DNA from: JABWAN01 sp041918175 | GTDB taxonomy: Bacteria; Zhuqueibacterota; Zhuqueibacteria; Zhuqueibacterales; Zhuqueibacteraceae | DNA: 64,000 nucleotides | Direction: 5' to 3' | Assembly (NCBI GenBank): GCA_041918175.1 | Contig: JAYRWE010000131.1 | Span: 17,152 to 81,151 of the forward strand | Shown here: one piece after another, positions 8,831 through 16,503 of the stretch | How the letters are laid out: the number at the start of each line of letters is the position of its first letter | Position numbering within the stretch: the stretch's first letter is position 1 | The notes under the pieces: generated by a model | The model's input: the letters and a program-made list of their open reading frames with translations, nothing else | What the model was told of the DNA's origin: nothing | Database searches by the model: none | Translations under genes and position numbers: made by a program

Positions 8831-9583
8831 TTACGTAATCAAATGATCGGAAAGTCGCGGATCTTTTTTCGCGGCGGTCGCGGTGCTGTCGGCTTCGGCT
8901 ACCGGATAAAACTCTTGTCCCGTGGCCGTGCGCATCGCGGGGCGACGCGGTGGTTGCTCGCGCGTCGCAGTCGGGCGAAAAGTCTCGCGCGCACCTTCTT
9001 CATTCGGATTTGATTTGAGAGGCGTCGGACGCCGCGCTTCGGAATTTGTCGAAGGTGCGACGTGCGCTGCCGTTGTTCGGTCAGCTTGTGCGCGCGTTGT
9101 CGCAGGTTGCGCTTCCGGCTCGCCAAAACCGAGATCGTCCATTTCCAATACGCCGATAAGCTCAAGCTGGCTTTCGAGTAGATGGCGCAGTCTGCGGGCA
9201 AACGATTCTTTTTGTGCGCGCACAAGCAGCAATTCGTTTTTCAACTCCGCGAGTTTCGTTTTCGCGTCGTACAATGTTTTATCCGCTTGCACGTCGGCTT
9301 CGCGCAATGTGATCTCCGCCTGTCGCCGTGCATTTTCCACGGTCTGTTGCACCGAGGCCTCGGCGCTCTTGAGCGCGTGTTTGAGGGTGCGTTCGATCTC
9401 TTGATAGTCGTGCAACTGTGTACGGAGTTGCAGCGTCTCTTTGTTCAAGCGATCGACTTCCGTGAGCAGGCCTTCGAAATCCTCGGCGACTTTGTCCATG
9501 AAGGCATCGACTTCGTCGCGATCATAGCCGCGCATCACACGTTGAAATTCGTGTTTTCGTATATCGAGAGGTGATAATCGCAA
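8831..9583 (-). CDS. divIVA: DivIVA-domain protein
   Basis: DivIVA proteins bind negatively curved membrane and organise division or polar growth. The 250-residue protein has the canonical N-terminal membrane-binding domain (LSPLDIRKHEFQRVMRGYDRD), a long coiled coil (about 35-145) and a disordered proline/threonine/arginine-rich tail. The start is a TTG at 9583 with GGAG 7 bp upstream; no ATG fits the conserved N-terminus. It lies between yggS and the ileS-lspA genes, an arrangement also known in Gram-positives. DivIVA in a diderm with LspA and TamA-like genes is notable but not unique. Confidence 0.9.
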   Translation of the reverse strand: MRLSPLDIRKHEFQRVMRGYDRDEVDAFMDKVAEDFEGLLTEVDRLNKETLQLRTQLHDYQEIERTLKHALKSAEASVQQTVENARRQAEITLREADVQADKTLYDAKTKLAELKNELLLVRAQKESFARRLRHLLESQLELIGVLEMDDLGFGEPEAQPATTRAQADRTTAAHVAPSTNSEARRPTPLKSNPNEEGARETFRPTATREQPPRRPAMRTATGQEFYPVAEADSTATAAKKDPRLSDHLIT

Positions 9584-9697
9584 AGTGAAGCTCCGATCTT
9601 AGTGTGAATGAATAAATACTTTCGTCTGCGGCGAAATGCGCAAGTCGCGGGCGAAGATTCGTTGCGAGTGTTTCGGGACGGTTGCAATCGAGAAAGT

Positions 9698-10393
9698 TTA
9701 CTGCCGCTCGCCAAAGAGTGCGCGCCCAATGCGCACATGTGTTGCGCCTTCTGCAATGGCAATTTCAAAATCGTCAGTCATGCCCATGGACAAGTTTTGC
9801 ATTGTCACATTCGGCAAATGCAAGGCTGCAATTTCTGCGGCCAACTCGCGCAGCAAGTAAAAACATTGGCGGAGACGAGGTCTATCATTGGTGAGAGCGC
9901 CGATGGTCATCAAGCCGGTCAGTCGTAGATGGGGAAATGCGGAGAGTTCTCGTGCCAGACTGGCCGCCTCTTGCGGGGCGACACCATATTTTGTGCTTTC
10001 ACCCGAGGTATTCACTTGTGCGAAAATTTCAATGCTTCGATTAAGTTGCTCCGCGCGCTTTTGTAATGCTTCGGCTAATCCAAGCCGATCAACAGATTGA
10101 ATCACCTCAAACAATTCGAGCGCGGGTTTAACCTTGTTGGTTTGTAAATGGCCGATGAGATGCCATTGTGCTCGCACTCCCTGAGTTTTCAGCAAAGGGA
10201 TTTTCGCTTGAGCTTCTTGCACGCGATTTTCCCCGAAGCAGAGCACACCGCTCTGATATGCGGATAAAATATCAGCCGCCGGGACAGTCTTGCTCACCCC
10301 CACGAGAGTTACCTCTTCCGGGCGGCGGTTGGCGCGGGCACACGCAGTGACAATACGCGCGCGTATCATTTCGAGTTGAGCAACATTAAACAT
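9698..10393 (-). CDS. yggS: YggS/PROSC-family pyridoxal phosphate homeostasis protein
   Basis: PLP-binding TIM-barrel-like protein involved in vitamin B6 and amino-acid homeostasis. The conserved PLP lysine is in LVGVSKTV near residue 35; FGENRVQEA, WHLIGHLQTNK, and the C-terminal LSMGMTDDFEIAIAEGAT are family signatures. An alternative ATG lies three codons upstream (10402); neither has a clear ribosome site. It heads the minus-strand run yggS-divIVA. Confidence 0.93.
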   Translation of the reverse strand: MFNVAQLEMIRARIVTACARANRRPEEVTLVGVSKTVPAADILSAYQSGVLCFGENRVQEAQAKIPLLKTQGVRAQWHLIGHLQTNKVKPALELFEVIQSVDRLGLAEALQKRAEQLNRSIEIFAQVNTSGESTKYGVAPQEAASLARELSAFPHLRLTGLMTIGALTNDRPRLRQCFYLLRELAAEIAALHLPNVTMQNLSMGMTDDFEIAIAEGATHVRIGRALFGERQ

Positions 10394-10534
10394 GAGGAGC
10401 AAAAATAGGCTGGTAGCCCATTAAATGCAACGGAAAATATTCTGCGCAACAACGTGCCCACAAGCATTGTAACGTTGGGGCGCGTCGTTTTGCAAAAATT
10501 TACTCAACCGAGCGGCTAGCGCTGGACAAAGAAC

Positions 10535-10563
10535 TTGACTTTCGACGGCTCATTTAATATTAT
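10535..10563 (+). promoter_or_regulatory. Sigma-70-like promoter upstream of tRNA-Leu
   Basis: TTGACT (10535-10540), 17-bp spacer, TATTAT (10558-10563). It is the best promoter-like pair in the 305-bp gap between yggS and the tRNA gene, about 145 bp upstream of the tRNA. The resulting leader would include the hairpin at 10656-10691. Confidence 0.5.
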
Positions 10564-10655
10564 TGCGCCGCTTTCGTATGGCATAGCGAGTTGACGCCGT
10601 TTGTTCAAAACGCAAGTCGCAAGCAAGGTCGTGCCGCACGTTAAAGCCATGCAAC

Positions 10656-10691
10656 TGATAAACGCGTTCTGAGTTGAAAAGGCGTTTATCA
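10656..10691. other. Inverted repeat between promoter and tRNA-Leu
   Basis: TGATAAACGC and its exact complement, 16 bp apart, ending 16 bp before the tRNA. There is no U-tract after it on the plus strand, so it is not a normal terminator; it may be a processing structure or an operator. Confidence 0.45.
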
Positions 10692-10707
10692 AAAACATGA
10701 TGCATAA

Positions 10708-10791
10708 GCCGAAGTGGTGAAACTGGTAGACGCGCTGCGTTCAGGGCGCAGTGGGCGCAAGCCTGTGGGGGTTCGAATCCCCCCTTCGGCA
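10708..10791 (+). tRNA. tRNA-Leu (anticodon CAG)
   Basis: 84-nt class II tRNA. Acceptor stem GCCGAAG pairs with CTTCGGC; the anticodon stem CTGCG/CGCAG encloses loop TTCAGGG, giving anticodon CAG; an extra arm follows (TGGGCGCAAGCCTG); the T-arm is GGGGG-TTCGAAT-CCCCC; the discriminator is A. CCA is not encoded. A terminator follows 3 bp later. Confidence 0.95.
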
Positions 10792-10794
10792 CAT

Positions 10795-10824
10795 AAGCCA
10801 AAATCTTTGATTTTGGCTTTTTTT
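10795..10824 (+). terminator. Rho-independent terminator after tRNA-Leu
   Basis: 11-bp stem AAGCCAAAATC / GATTTTGGCTT, 3-nt loop and a following T-run, placed just after the tRNA 3' end. Confidence 0.85.
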
Positions 10825-10902
10825 GTTTCGCCCCTATAGTTCAAGAAGCGGATTAAATCTTCGTAACAGAGCTCAGATTTTTATAAAACTTTAGATGAAA
10901 GC

Positions 10903-10931
10903 TTGACTCGCGCCCGAAATTTCCTTATTCT
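10903..10931 (+). promoter_or_regulatory. Candidate promoter for the TPR gene
   Basis: TTGACT (10903-10908), 17-bp spacer, TATTCT (10926-10931), in the 340-bp gap between the tRNA terminator and the TPR gene. The implied leader is about 230 nt. I see nothing else in this gap. Confidence 0.35.
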
Positions 10932-11166
10932 CGCTCACGATTGCCAGCTTCAACGAACAGCTTTAACGCACGCAATCTTGACCACCCTCCAGTAATGATT
11001 CTCTTGCCGATCATGTGCGTTCATCATAAAGCAACAGCTTTCCCTTTCAACCGACTGCGCTTTGCCGCAACGATCAAGCTAACACTACGCAATAAGGCGT
11101 AAGCCCCAAACTTTACTTGCGGTGACTTCATGCTCCATTGCACCTCATCAACCATTCGGGAGATTT

Positions 11167-11838
11167 ATGCGCAAACAGGAAGACCTATTCGTACTGGCTG
11201 AAAAACTTTGGACCGAAGGGGAGTTTGAAAAAGCGCTACGGGTATATCGGGAAATTTTAAAAGATGAAAGCATCTCTCCCATGGCGCGCGCCATTGTGTG
11301 CGAATACATCGGACGTTTGCTGATCGGCGTCGGCAAGCTTGCGCAAGGAGAAAATTATTTGCGCCAAGCAATCGCGTTAGAGCCGGACGGCCTCGATCAT
11401 TACGTGCAGCTTGCCAATTGTTTGTGTTTGCAAGAAAAGAATGAAGAAGCGTGGGAAATGATTCAGCGGCTTTATGCACAGCATCCCGAAGAGCCTGCGC
11501 TCGTGCACTACATGGGCAAAATGCTCGACGAACGCGGTGAGCACGAACGCGGTTTGGAGTTGATGAAAACCGCAATCAAGCTTGATCCCCACAACGAACG
11601 TTTCTTGGCTGATCTCGCCTTTGCCTATATGGTTCGCGGCAATTCCGGCGCAGCTATGATATGCAGTGAAGAAGCCATGGCTTTAAATCCCGAAGATGAA
11701 GTTGTGCGTTTCATCCACGAAGTGGCTACGGAGTTTGAGCTGCAGGAGAACTCACAACAGCATAAGCCTTTGACGCCGCGCGAACCGAAAGCCGCGGTGC
11801 GGAAGAATAAGATGAGTCGCAAAGCTTCACAGTTCTAG
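11167..11838 (+). CDS. Tetratricopeptide repeat protein
   Basis: A 223-residue soluble protein with four to five TPR units (about residues 5-185), e.g. LAEKLWTEGEFEKALRVYRE and the units ending ALEPDGLDHY, ALNPEDEVV. The last 35 residues are basic and low in complexity. The start at 11167 is chosen for GGGAG just upstream; the frame stays open 15 codons further. No signal peptide. A protein-protein scaffold role is likely; partners are unknown. The SnoaL-like gene follows 67 bp later in the same direction. Confidence 0.8.
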   Translation: MRKQEDLFVLAEKLWTEGEFEKALRVYREILKDESISPMARAIVCEYIGRLLIGVGKLAQGENYLRQAIALEPDGLDHYVQLANCLCLQEKNEEAWEMIQRLYAQHPEEPALVHYMGKMLDERGEHERGLELMKTAIKLDPHNERFLADLAFAYMVRGNSGAAMICSEEAMALNPEDEVVRFIHEVATEFELQENSQQHKPLTPREPKAAVRKNKMSRKASQF

Positions 11839-11905
11839 TTTCACATTTTGCTCAACCCGCAAGGCCGGAAAACAGAATCCCAAGTTTAGTCGGAAGGAGA
11901 ACGCA

Positions 11906-12322
11906 ATGTCGGAAGTCGAAAAGCAGATCGTCAAAATTGAAAATGATATTGCCGCGGCGTTCAATCGGCGCGACCTCGCCGGAATTGCAGCCTTTTTTGA
12001 CGAAGGAGTGCTCGGTTTTTCCTCCACCAAGCATGAACGCCTACGCGGTTTGGAAGCCTTGCGGAACACGTTCAATTTTTATTTACAGCAATCCGAAAAA
12101 GTCGAATACGCACTAGATGAAATCAGAGTACAATTCTTTGGCCAAGTCGCGGTCTCGACATTTTACTGGTCCGTTACGCTCTCCGGCCCCAAAGGCGAAC
12201 ACGAGATTCACGGTCGCGGCAGCCATGTCTTCGTCGAAAAAGGCGGCACATGGAAAATCGTTCACGAGCATTTCTCGCGCTCGCATCGGCGCCCGGAATT
12301 GTGGGATACTTCGCCGGGATGA
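11906..12322 (+). CDS. SnoaL/NTF2-like (DUF4440-type) protein
   Basis: 138 residues with the pattern of the NTF2-like cone fold: an N-terminal helix pair (EKQIVKIENDIAAAFNRRDLAGI), a middle section, and a C-terminal beta section ending GTWKIVHEHFSRS, typical of ketosteroid-isomerase-like proteins. The start has AAGGAG 8 bp upstream. Such proteins are either small enzymes or ligand-binding proteins; the substrate is not predictable. It is convergent with queE, 8 bp apart. Confidence 0.8.
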   Translation: MSEVEKQIVKIENDIAAAFNRRDLAGIAAFFDEGVLGFSSTKHERLRGLEALRNTFNFYLQQSEKVEYALDEIRVQFFGQVAVSTFYWSVTLSGPKGEHEIHGRGSHVFVEKGGTWKIVHEHFSRSHRRPELWDTSPG

Positions 12323-12330
12323 GGCTGCAC

Positions 12331-12966
12331 TCACACTCCGCGCATATCCGGCGGCCAGATATATTTGTGCAACTGGATTTGAAAGCGCACAGGCACATGA
12401 TCGGCAAGCATCCACTCCGTGAGCGTGCGATAGTTCATTACATTGAACACCGGGGAGAATAACACGTGAAAACGCTCCGCTAAACGATGCTCGTGCAACA
12501 CGGCCACGCTCCATTCATAATCGCGACGGTCTTTGATTACGAACTTGATCTGATCGTGCGGCTGGAGCACCGCGAGATTCGGCCAAAAATTTTTATCCAC
12601 TTCGCCGCTGCCGGGACATTTGAGATCGACAATTTTTATAACCCGCGCATCGAGTTGCGATAAATCCAAGCTCCCGCCGGTTTCCAACAACACGGTATAA
12701 CCTCCCGCAAGCAAGCGCGAGCTTAAAGCATAAATCTCTTTTTGCAACATCGGCTCCCCGCCGGTGAGTTCCACCAGCTTGCATTCATAACTTGCCACCT
12801 TTGCGAGAATCTCGTCGAGCGTCATCTCGACGCCTCCATAAAATGAATACTCCGTGTCGCACCATGTGCAGCGCAAATTGCAGCCTGTGGTTCGAACAAA
12901 CACACAAGGTAATCCGCTGAAAGTAGATTCACCCTGTATCGAAAAAAAAATTTCAGTAATACGCAT
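12331..12966 (-). CDS. queE: 7-carboxy-7-deazaguanine synthase (radical SAM)
   Basis: Third step of queuosine/preQ0 synthesis, turning carboxytetrahydropterin into 7-carboxy-7-deazaguanine with an iron-sulfur cluster and SAM. 211 residues starting at MRITEIFFSIQGES (ATG at 12966). The cluster motif is C29-x3-C33-x2-C36 (CNLRCTWC), followed by LVELTGGEPMLQ. The usual partners queC, queD and queF are not in the window, so the pathway must be completed elsewhere. An upstream in-frame ATG at 13047 would add 27 unrelated residues. Confidence 0.92.
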   Translation of the reverse strand: MRITEIFFSIQGESTFSGLPCVFVRTTGCNLRCTWCDTEYSFYGGVEMTLDEILAKVASYECKLVELTGGEPMLQKEIYALSSRLLAGGYTVLLETGGSLDLSQLDARVIKIVDLKCPGSGEVDKNFWPNLAVLQPHDQIKFVIKDRRDYEWSVAVLHEHRLAERFHVLFSPVFNVMNYRTLTEWMLADHVPVRFQIQLHKYIWPPDMRGV

Positions 12967-13120
12967 CGGCTTGGTTCCGGTTTTGTTGTTAAAAATGGCG
13001 CGTTCGTTTGCGTTCGTCAATATATCTTTTCCGCGCCAGGTTTGCAACCCTCGGAACTTTCAAAAACTCCTTCGGTTGAACTGGCATTCCAACAGAATCT
13101 TTTTTTGACGTGAGAAATCT

Positions 13121-13981
13121 ATGCCCTGCTCGAAAGCATTCGCCTGGTGCTGTGCCTTGCTGTGTTTGAGTCAAACTTCCACCCTCATGGGGCAAAGTGT
13201 CAATGACGTCAGTTCTTCGACCGCGTCGCGGTTCTATCAAAATTTTCTCGCCGGCGTACGAATGGGCATGCAAGCGAGAGATTTGACTTTGATGACTGCA
13301 AGTCTCTTGTTGGAGCAGCAAGATAAATGGCAAGGCTTCGCGCTCCCGCCTTCCGAGCTTGATCTCACACTTTCATCACAATTGGCGCGCACTGATGGTC
13401 GGCGCGGTTTAGGAGCAGTCAGCCCGCTTTATTACCCTCGCGCGGTCGCGACCTATCGCTTGGGCGCGGTTCTGCTGCTCGACGCTTTCACGGGAAAAGA
13501 CTATGCGCCGCAAACTTACTTCAAATTTGTTCGCTTTCATCAAGCTTTGTTGTACAACACCGTAGTCACTCATCTGGCAAAACGCAATCTGAGCCGCATC
13601 AGACCGGATGGCTCGGACGCGCAATCGTTCTTCTCCGGCCATACTTCCACGGCTTTCGCAACTTCGACTTTTCTGTATCTCGAATTGAATGATTTTATCA
13701 ATCACGCTGCCGCAAACGGTGACTTGCCGCTGTTGTCGCGGGAAAACTGGAAGCGCTTGAGTGGGGCAACACTGTTTGGGTGGGCCGCCTATGTGGGATA
13801 TTCACGCATTCATGATCGCAAACATTATCCTACGGATGTCGTCGTCGGTGCGCTTTCCGGCGCGCTGGTGAGTTACTTGGTTTATCCCCGCAATCCCCGC
13901 GAACACTTCGCCTCGAACTCTTCATGGAAATTCAACGCCGGGCTTTCACCCAAAGGTTTGCAAATGAGTTTGCAATTCTGA
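13121..13981 (+). CDS. Exported PAP2-type (type 2 phosphatidic acid) phosphatase
   Basis: 286 residues with an N-terminal signal sequence (about 1-25, ending MGQS). The three acid phosphatase motifs are present: KRNLSRIRP (K-x6-RP type), SFFSGHTS (PSGH type) and SRIHDRKHYPTD (SRxxxxxHxxxD). Members remove phosphate from lipid phosphates or undecaprenyl pyrophosphate in the periplasm. The protein has few strongly hydrophobic segments, so it may be periplasmic or outer-membrane associated. Divergent from queE. Confidence 0.87.
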   Translation: MPCSKAFAWCCALLCLSQTSTLMGQSVNDVSSSTASRFYQNFLAGVRMGMQARDLTLMTASLLLEQQDKWQGFALPPSELDLTLSSQLARTDGRRGLGAVSPLYYPRAVATYRLGAVLLLDAFTGKDYAPQTYFKFVRFHQALLYNTVVTHLAKRNLSRIRPDGSDAQSFFSGHTSTAFATSTFLYLELNDFINHAAANGDLPLLSRENWKRLSGATLFGWAAYVGYSRIHDRKHYPTDVVVGALSGALVSYLVYPRNPREHFASNSSWKFNAGLSPKGLQMSLQF

Positions 13982-14013
13982 ACGAAATGCACGGGGGTTA
14001 TTTTCTCGACGCA

Positions 14014-15174
14014 TTATTTAAACCCTTCCCAATCCTCTCGAATCTTTGCATACCAGGCGCGATTGAATTCTTGCAATCGCGCCGCATGCGCCGCAATTGC
14101 AACTCCAGTTGACGACAGAAACCGGTCCGCTTCATAAGCCGGAGCAAGTCGTTGTGCCGTTGTTTCGAGTTGCGCATTCAACTTCTCAACGGACAAACTT
14201 TCATCCAACATTGCTTTTAGCAGCGCGCGATAGCGTGCGCGATACTCCGCGTTTGCCAACAAACGCTCGCTCAATTTGTTCGCGCCGCGAATACTGCTGC
14301 GCGTCGGATGCAGCGTGAGAATGTGATCCATATCCCACGGCACGAATTGGAATTTTCCCAAGCGGGGCTCACGATGCAAACGAAAATTGTTGAAGTAGCC
14401 ATCCCAATTGTGAATCAACACGGAAACCGCGAGATAGCGTAAATAATTTTCTACGTCGAATAGCGGTTCAATGCGCGCAGGCAAATGCTCCGGCGCGGTT
14501 TCATCCAAAAGCACCAGCAGCCGCTCCAAATCTCCGAAATAACCCTCCTTCTCGCCGCGACTCTCAAAACCCAAACGCACGTCATAGCCGTTCCCAAAGG
14601 AGAATTGCGCGTTCGCGTTCGTGGCTTCATACAACGATCCCAAACCTTGTCCGCGTTTGCGAAAAAAATCTTCATCAATCGGTTCGATCAAAAAATATAA
14701 ACCGAGATACTCGCGATTGAGATAAGCCGCAACAGGCACGACTTCCGGCGTTTGCAAGCCGGCTTGTTGAAAAGCCCAAAAGCCGGTGGTGGGATTTAGA
14801 GCCGTGGGATCGCCGGTTTGGGCACTCATCACATATTCGCGATGCTCGCGATAACGTTGTGCCTCGTCAAAAGTAACCGTGAAAGACTTCTTCAAACGAT
14901 TGATCGAAGTCTGCCCCGAATAGCGCACGAGCACGTTGTAGCGCTTGCCTGCGATTTCCAAACGTGCGGGAACTTCGCGACGTGCATACACATGACTATT
15001 GAGCGTTGCAAGATCATCGTGCGTGATCGTCATTTCTACTTTGGGCAAACCATAATCTGCGAGGCTCGTCGGCTCGACGATCTTTCCGCAACGCAGAAAA
15101 GCGAGGGGCGCGAGCAGCACAACGAGCAAGCTGATCGCGCGAGCTTTGCCCGAAAACGTCTTCACGTTTTTCAC
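14014..15174 (-). CDS. CotH-like kinase-fold lipoprotein
   Basis: 386 residues. The GTG start at 15174 overlaps the porin stop codon (GTGA), so the two are translationally coupled. The N-terminus has a signal followed by LAFLRC, a lipobox-like site. CotH signatures are YLNREYLGLYFLIEPID, NWDGYFNNFRLH and FVPWDMDHIL, with the aspartates/asparagine of the metal site. CotH of Bacillus phosphorylates spore-coat proteins; bacterial relatives outside spores are surface proteins of unknown substrate. Pairing with an outer-membrane barrel suggests an envelope-surface role (inference). Confidence 0.83.
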   Translation of the reverse strand: MKNVKTFSGKARAISLLVVLLAPLAFLRCGKIVEPTSLADYGLPKVEMTITHDDLATLNSHVYARREVPARLEIAGKRYNVLVRYSGQTSINRLKKSFTVTFDEAQRYREHREYVMSAQTGDPTALNPTTGFWAFQQAGLQTPEVVPVAAYLNREYLGLYFLIEPIDEDFFRKRGQGLGSLYEATNANAQFSFGNGYDVRLGFESRGEKEGYFGDLERLLVLLDETAPEHLPARIEPLFDVENYLRYLAVSVLIHNWDGYFNNFRLHREPRLGKFQFVPWDMDHILTLHPTRSSIRGANKLSERLLANAEYRARYRALLKAMLDESLSVEKLNAQLETTAQRLAPAYEADRFLSSTGVAIAAHAARLQEFNRAWYAKIREDWEGFK

Positions 15175-16190
15175 CAGCGCACCTCCATCTGCACAACAAA
15201 ATTGCTTCCCGCCAATGTGCGCGCATTTGTATTGCCGGGAGAATTGGTGAGCAGAAAATCCGCATTGAGGCTCAAACGCGCGTGCGGGGAGAACCAATAG
15301 TTCGCTCCGCCCAAAAGCTCAATCGTATTGACCTCACTTTGCTCAACGTCTTTCGCCAAAATGCTGATCACAGCCACCGGCTCGAACGCACGCGTTGTTG
15401 CTTTTGAAAGCGCGAAACGATGCGAGTAGAGCATTTTGCCGCCGACAAAATAGATCTTGCGACCCGAGCCAAAGTCTGTCTCAAACTCGGATTGAAACGG
15501 ATCTTGCCCAAGGAGCATTTCCAACTCAGCGTGATGCGCATCCGTGTCGCGCGCCACATCAAAGCCGAAACCGCCGACGGTTTGCGCGCCGTTGTCTTTC
15601 TTATCGCGCTGCACAATGCCGTTTACCGCGAAAGTAAATGAGCCAAGCATGCGCAAGCGTTGCCAGCGTGCGATGAGATTGAGGTCGTGCGCTTCATTGT
15701 AACCGAGGCTCAAAGAATAACCGCTGCGGCGTTTCTCTTCTTTCGTGGTGCGATAGTAACGCAAATTCAATTCGCGCCCGGCAAAGCCGAACGTCTCGAG
15801 ATGGCGATAGAGCAGCGTGCGTTCGAGCGTGCGCAAGTTTTCTTTGCTCTTTTGATATTCCAAACCGAAACGCTTTTTGTGCTGCCCGAAATCCAAATTT
15901 AAGCCCTCGCCCACATCCGCGGTAAAGTAAGCTTCGCGCAATTCAATCTCGTGTCGCGTTGACTCCCCGCGCAGATCAATTTGGGCTTCGAGCTTTTTGC
16001 TCAAGTCAATTTCATATTGCACTTTCGCGGCATAGAAAGATTCTCCTTCGCGTTCTTCATGAACCTTTATCATGCCGCTGCGCACCCAGCCGGAAAGTTT
16101 TGCTTTCGTTTGCGCAACAAGCGGCGCGCTGAAACTCAACAGGAAAAGTAAACAACACTGTGGTTGGAGCCATTGCCAAAGATATTTCAT
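15171..16190 (-). CDS. Outer-membrane beta-barrel, phosphate-selective-porin-like
   Basis: 339 residues from the ATG at 16190 (GGAG 6 bp upstream). A signal peptide ends SAPLVAQ near residue 27. The rest is a string of amphipathic strands with alternating charge, e.g. YEIDLSKKLEAQIDLRGES and LREAYFTADVGEGLNLDFGQ, and ends with the aromatic strand QMEVRW expected for barrel assembly. The DFGQHKKRFGLEY region resembles porin O/P proteins. The substrate is unknown. Coupled to the CotH-like gene. Confidence 0.72.
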   Translation of the reverse strand: MKYLWQWLQPQCCLLFLLSFSAPLVAQTKAKLSGWVRSGMIKVHEEREGESFYAAKVQYEIDLSKKLEAQIDLRGESTRHEIELREAYFTADVGEGLNLDFGQHKKRFGLEYQKSKENLRTLERTLLYRHLETFGFAGRELNLRYYRTTKEEKRRSGYSLSLGYNEAHDLNLIARWQRLRMLGSFTFAVNGIVQRDKKDNGAQTVGGFGFDVARDTDAHHAELEMLLGQDPFQSEFETDFGSGRKIYFVGGKMLYSHRFALSKATTRAFEPVAVISILAKDVEQSEVNTIELLGGANYWFSPHARLSLNADFLLTNSPGNTNARTLAGSNFVVQMEVRW

Positions 16191-16348
16191 TTGTATCTCC
16201 ACAAGATTGAATGATGCGAGGCGGCGTTATGGAAGTCAGCTTGATGAAGCAGGCGAAGACGAGGCCAGGCTCATCGTAATGCGTTCAGGCGTTCGTTTAC
16301 TTTTAAGCTCAAATGCCCAACGCGGACGAGCCGCAACCCAAAGCTTAC

Positions 16349-16433
16349 CCACCGAGAAGCGCCGAAGTCACTGAGTGTCACCGAATAAAAGCTTTTTTCG
16401 GCGAAACTCGGTGTCTTCGGCGCCTTTCGGTGG
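16349..16433. repeat. Palindromic repeat, family B (ACCGAAGTCACCGAG type), copy 1
   Basis: Two 37-bp arms, beginning CCACCGAGAAGCGCCGAAG and ending with the near complement (about 8 mismatches), flank a central AAAAGCTTTT. TCGGTG units recur roughly every 10 bp. The 300-bp gap 16203-16503 holds this element and otherwise nothing I recognise. Confidence 0.8.
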
Positions 16434-16503
16434 AAAAATCTTTGTTTTTTTGCACAGAATTGACTCTTAGAGATACTAAAGGCATCACTACGAACGAGCG
16501 TTT

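Noticed and set aside
10550..10801. Minus-strand frame across the tRNA-Leu gene reading GGFEPP.
   Set aside because: Antisense translation of a tRNA, a common false gene.
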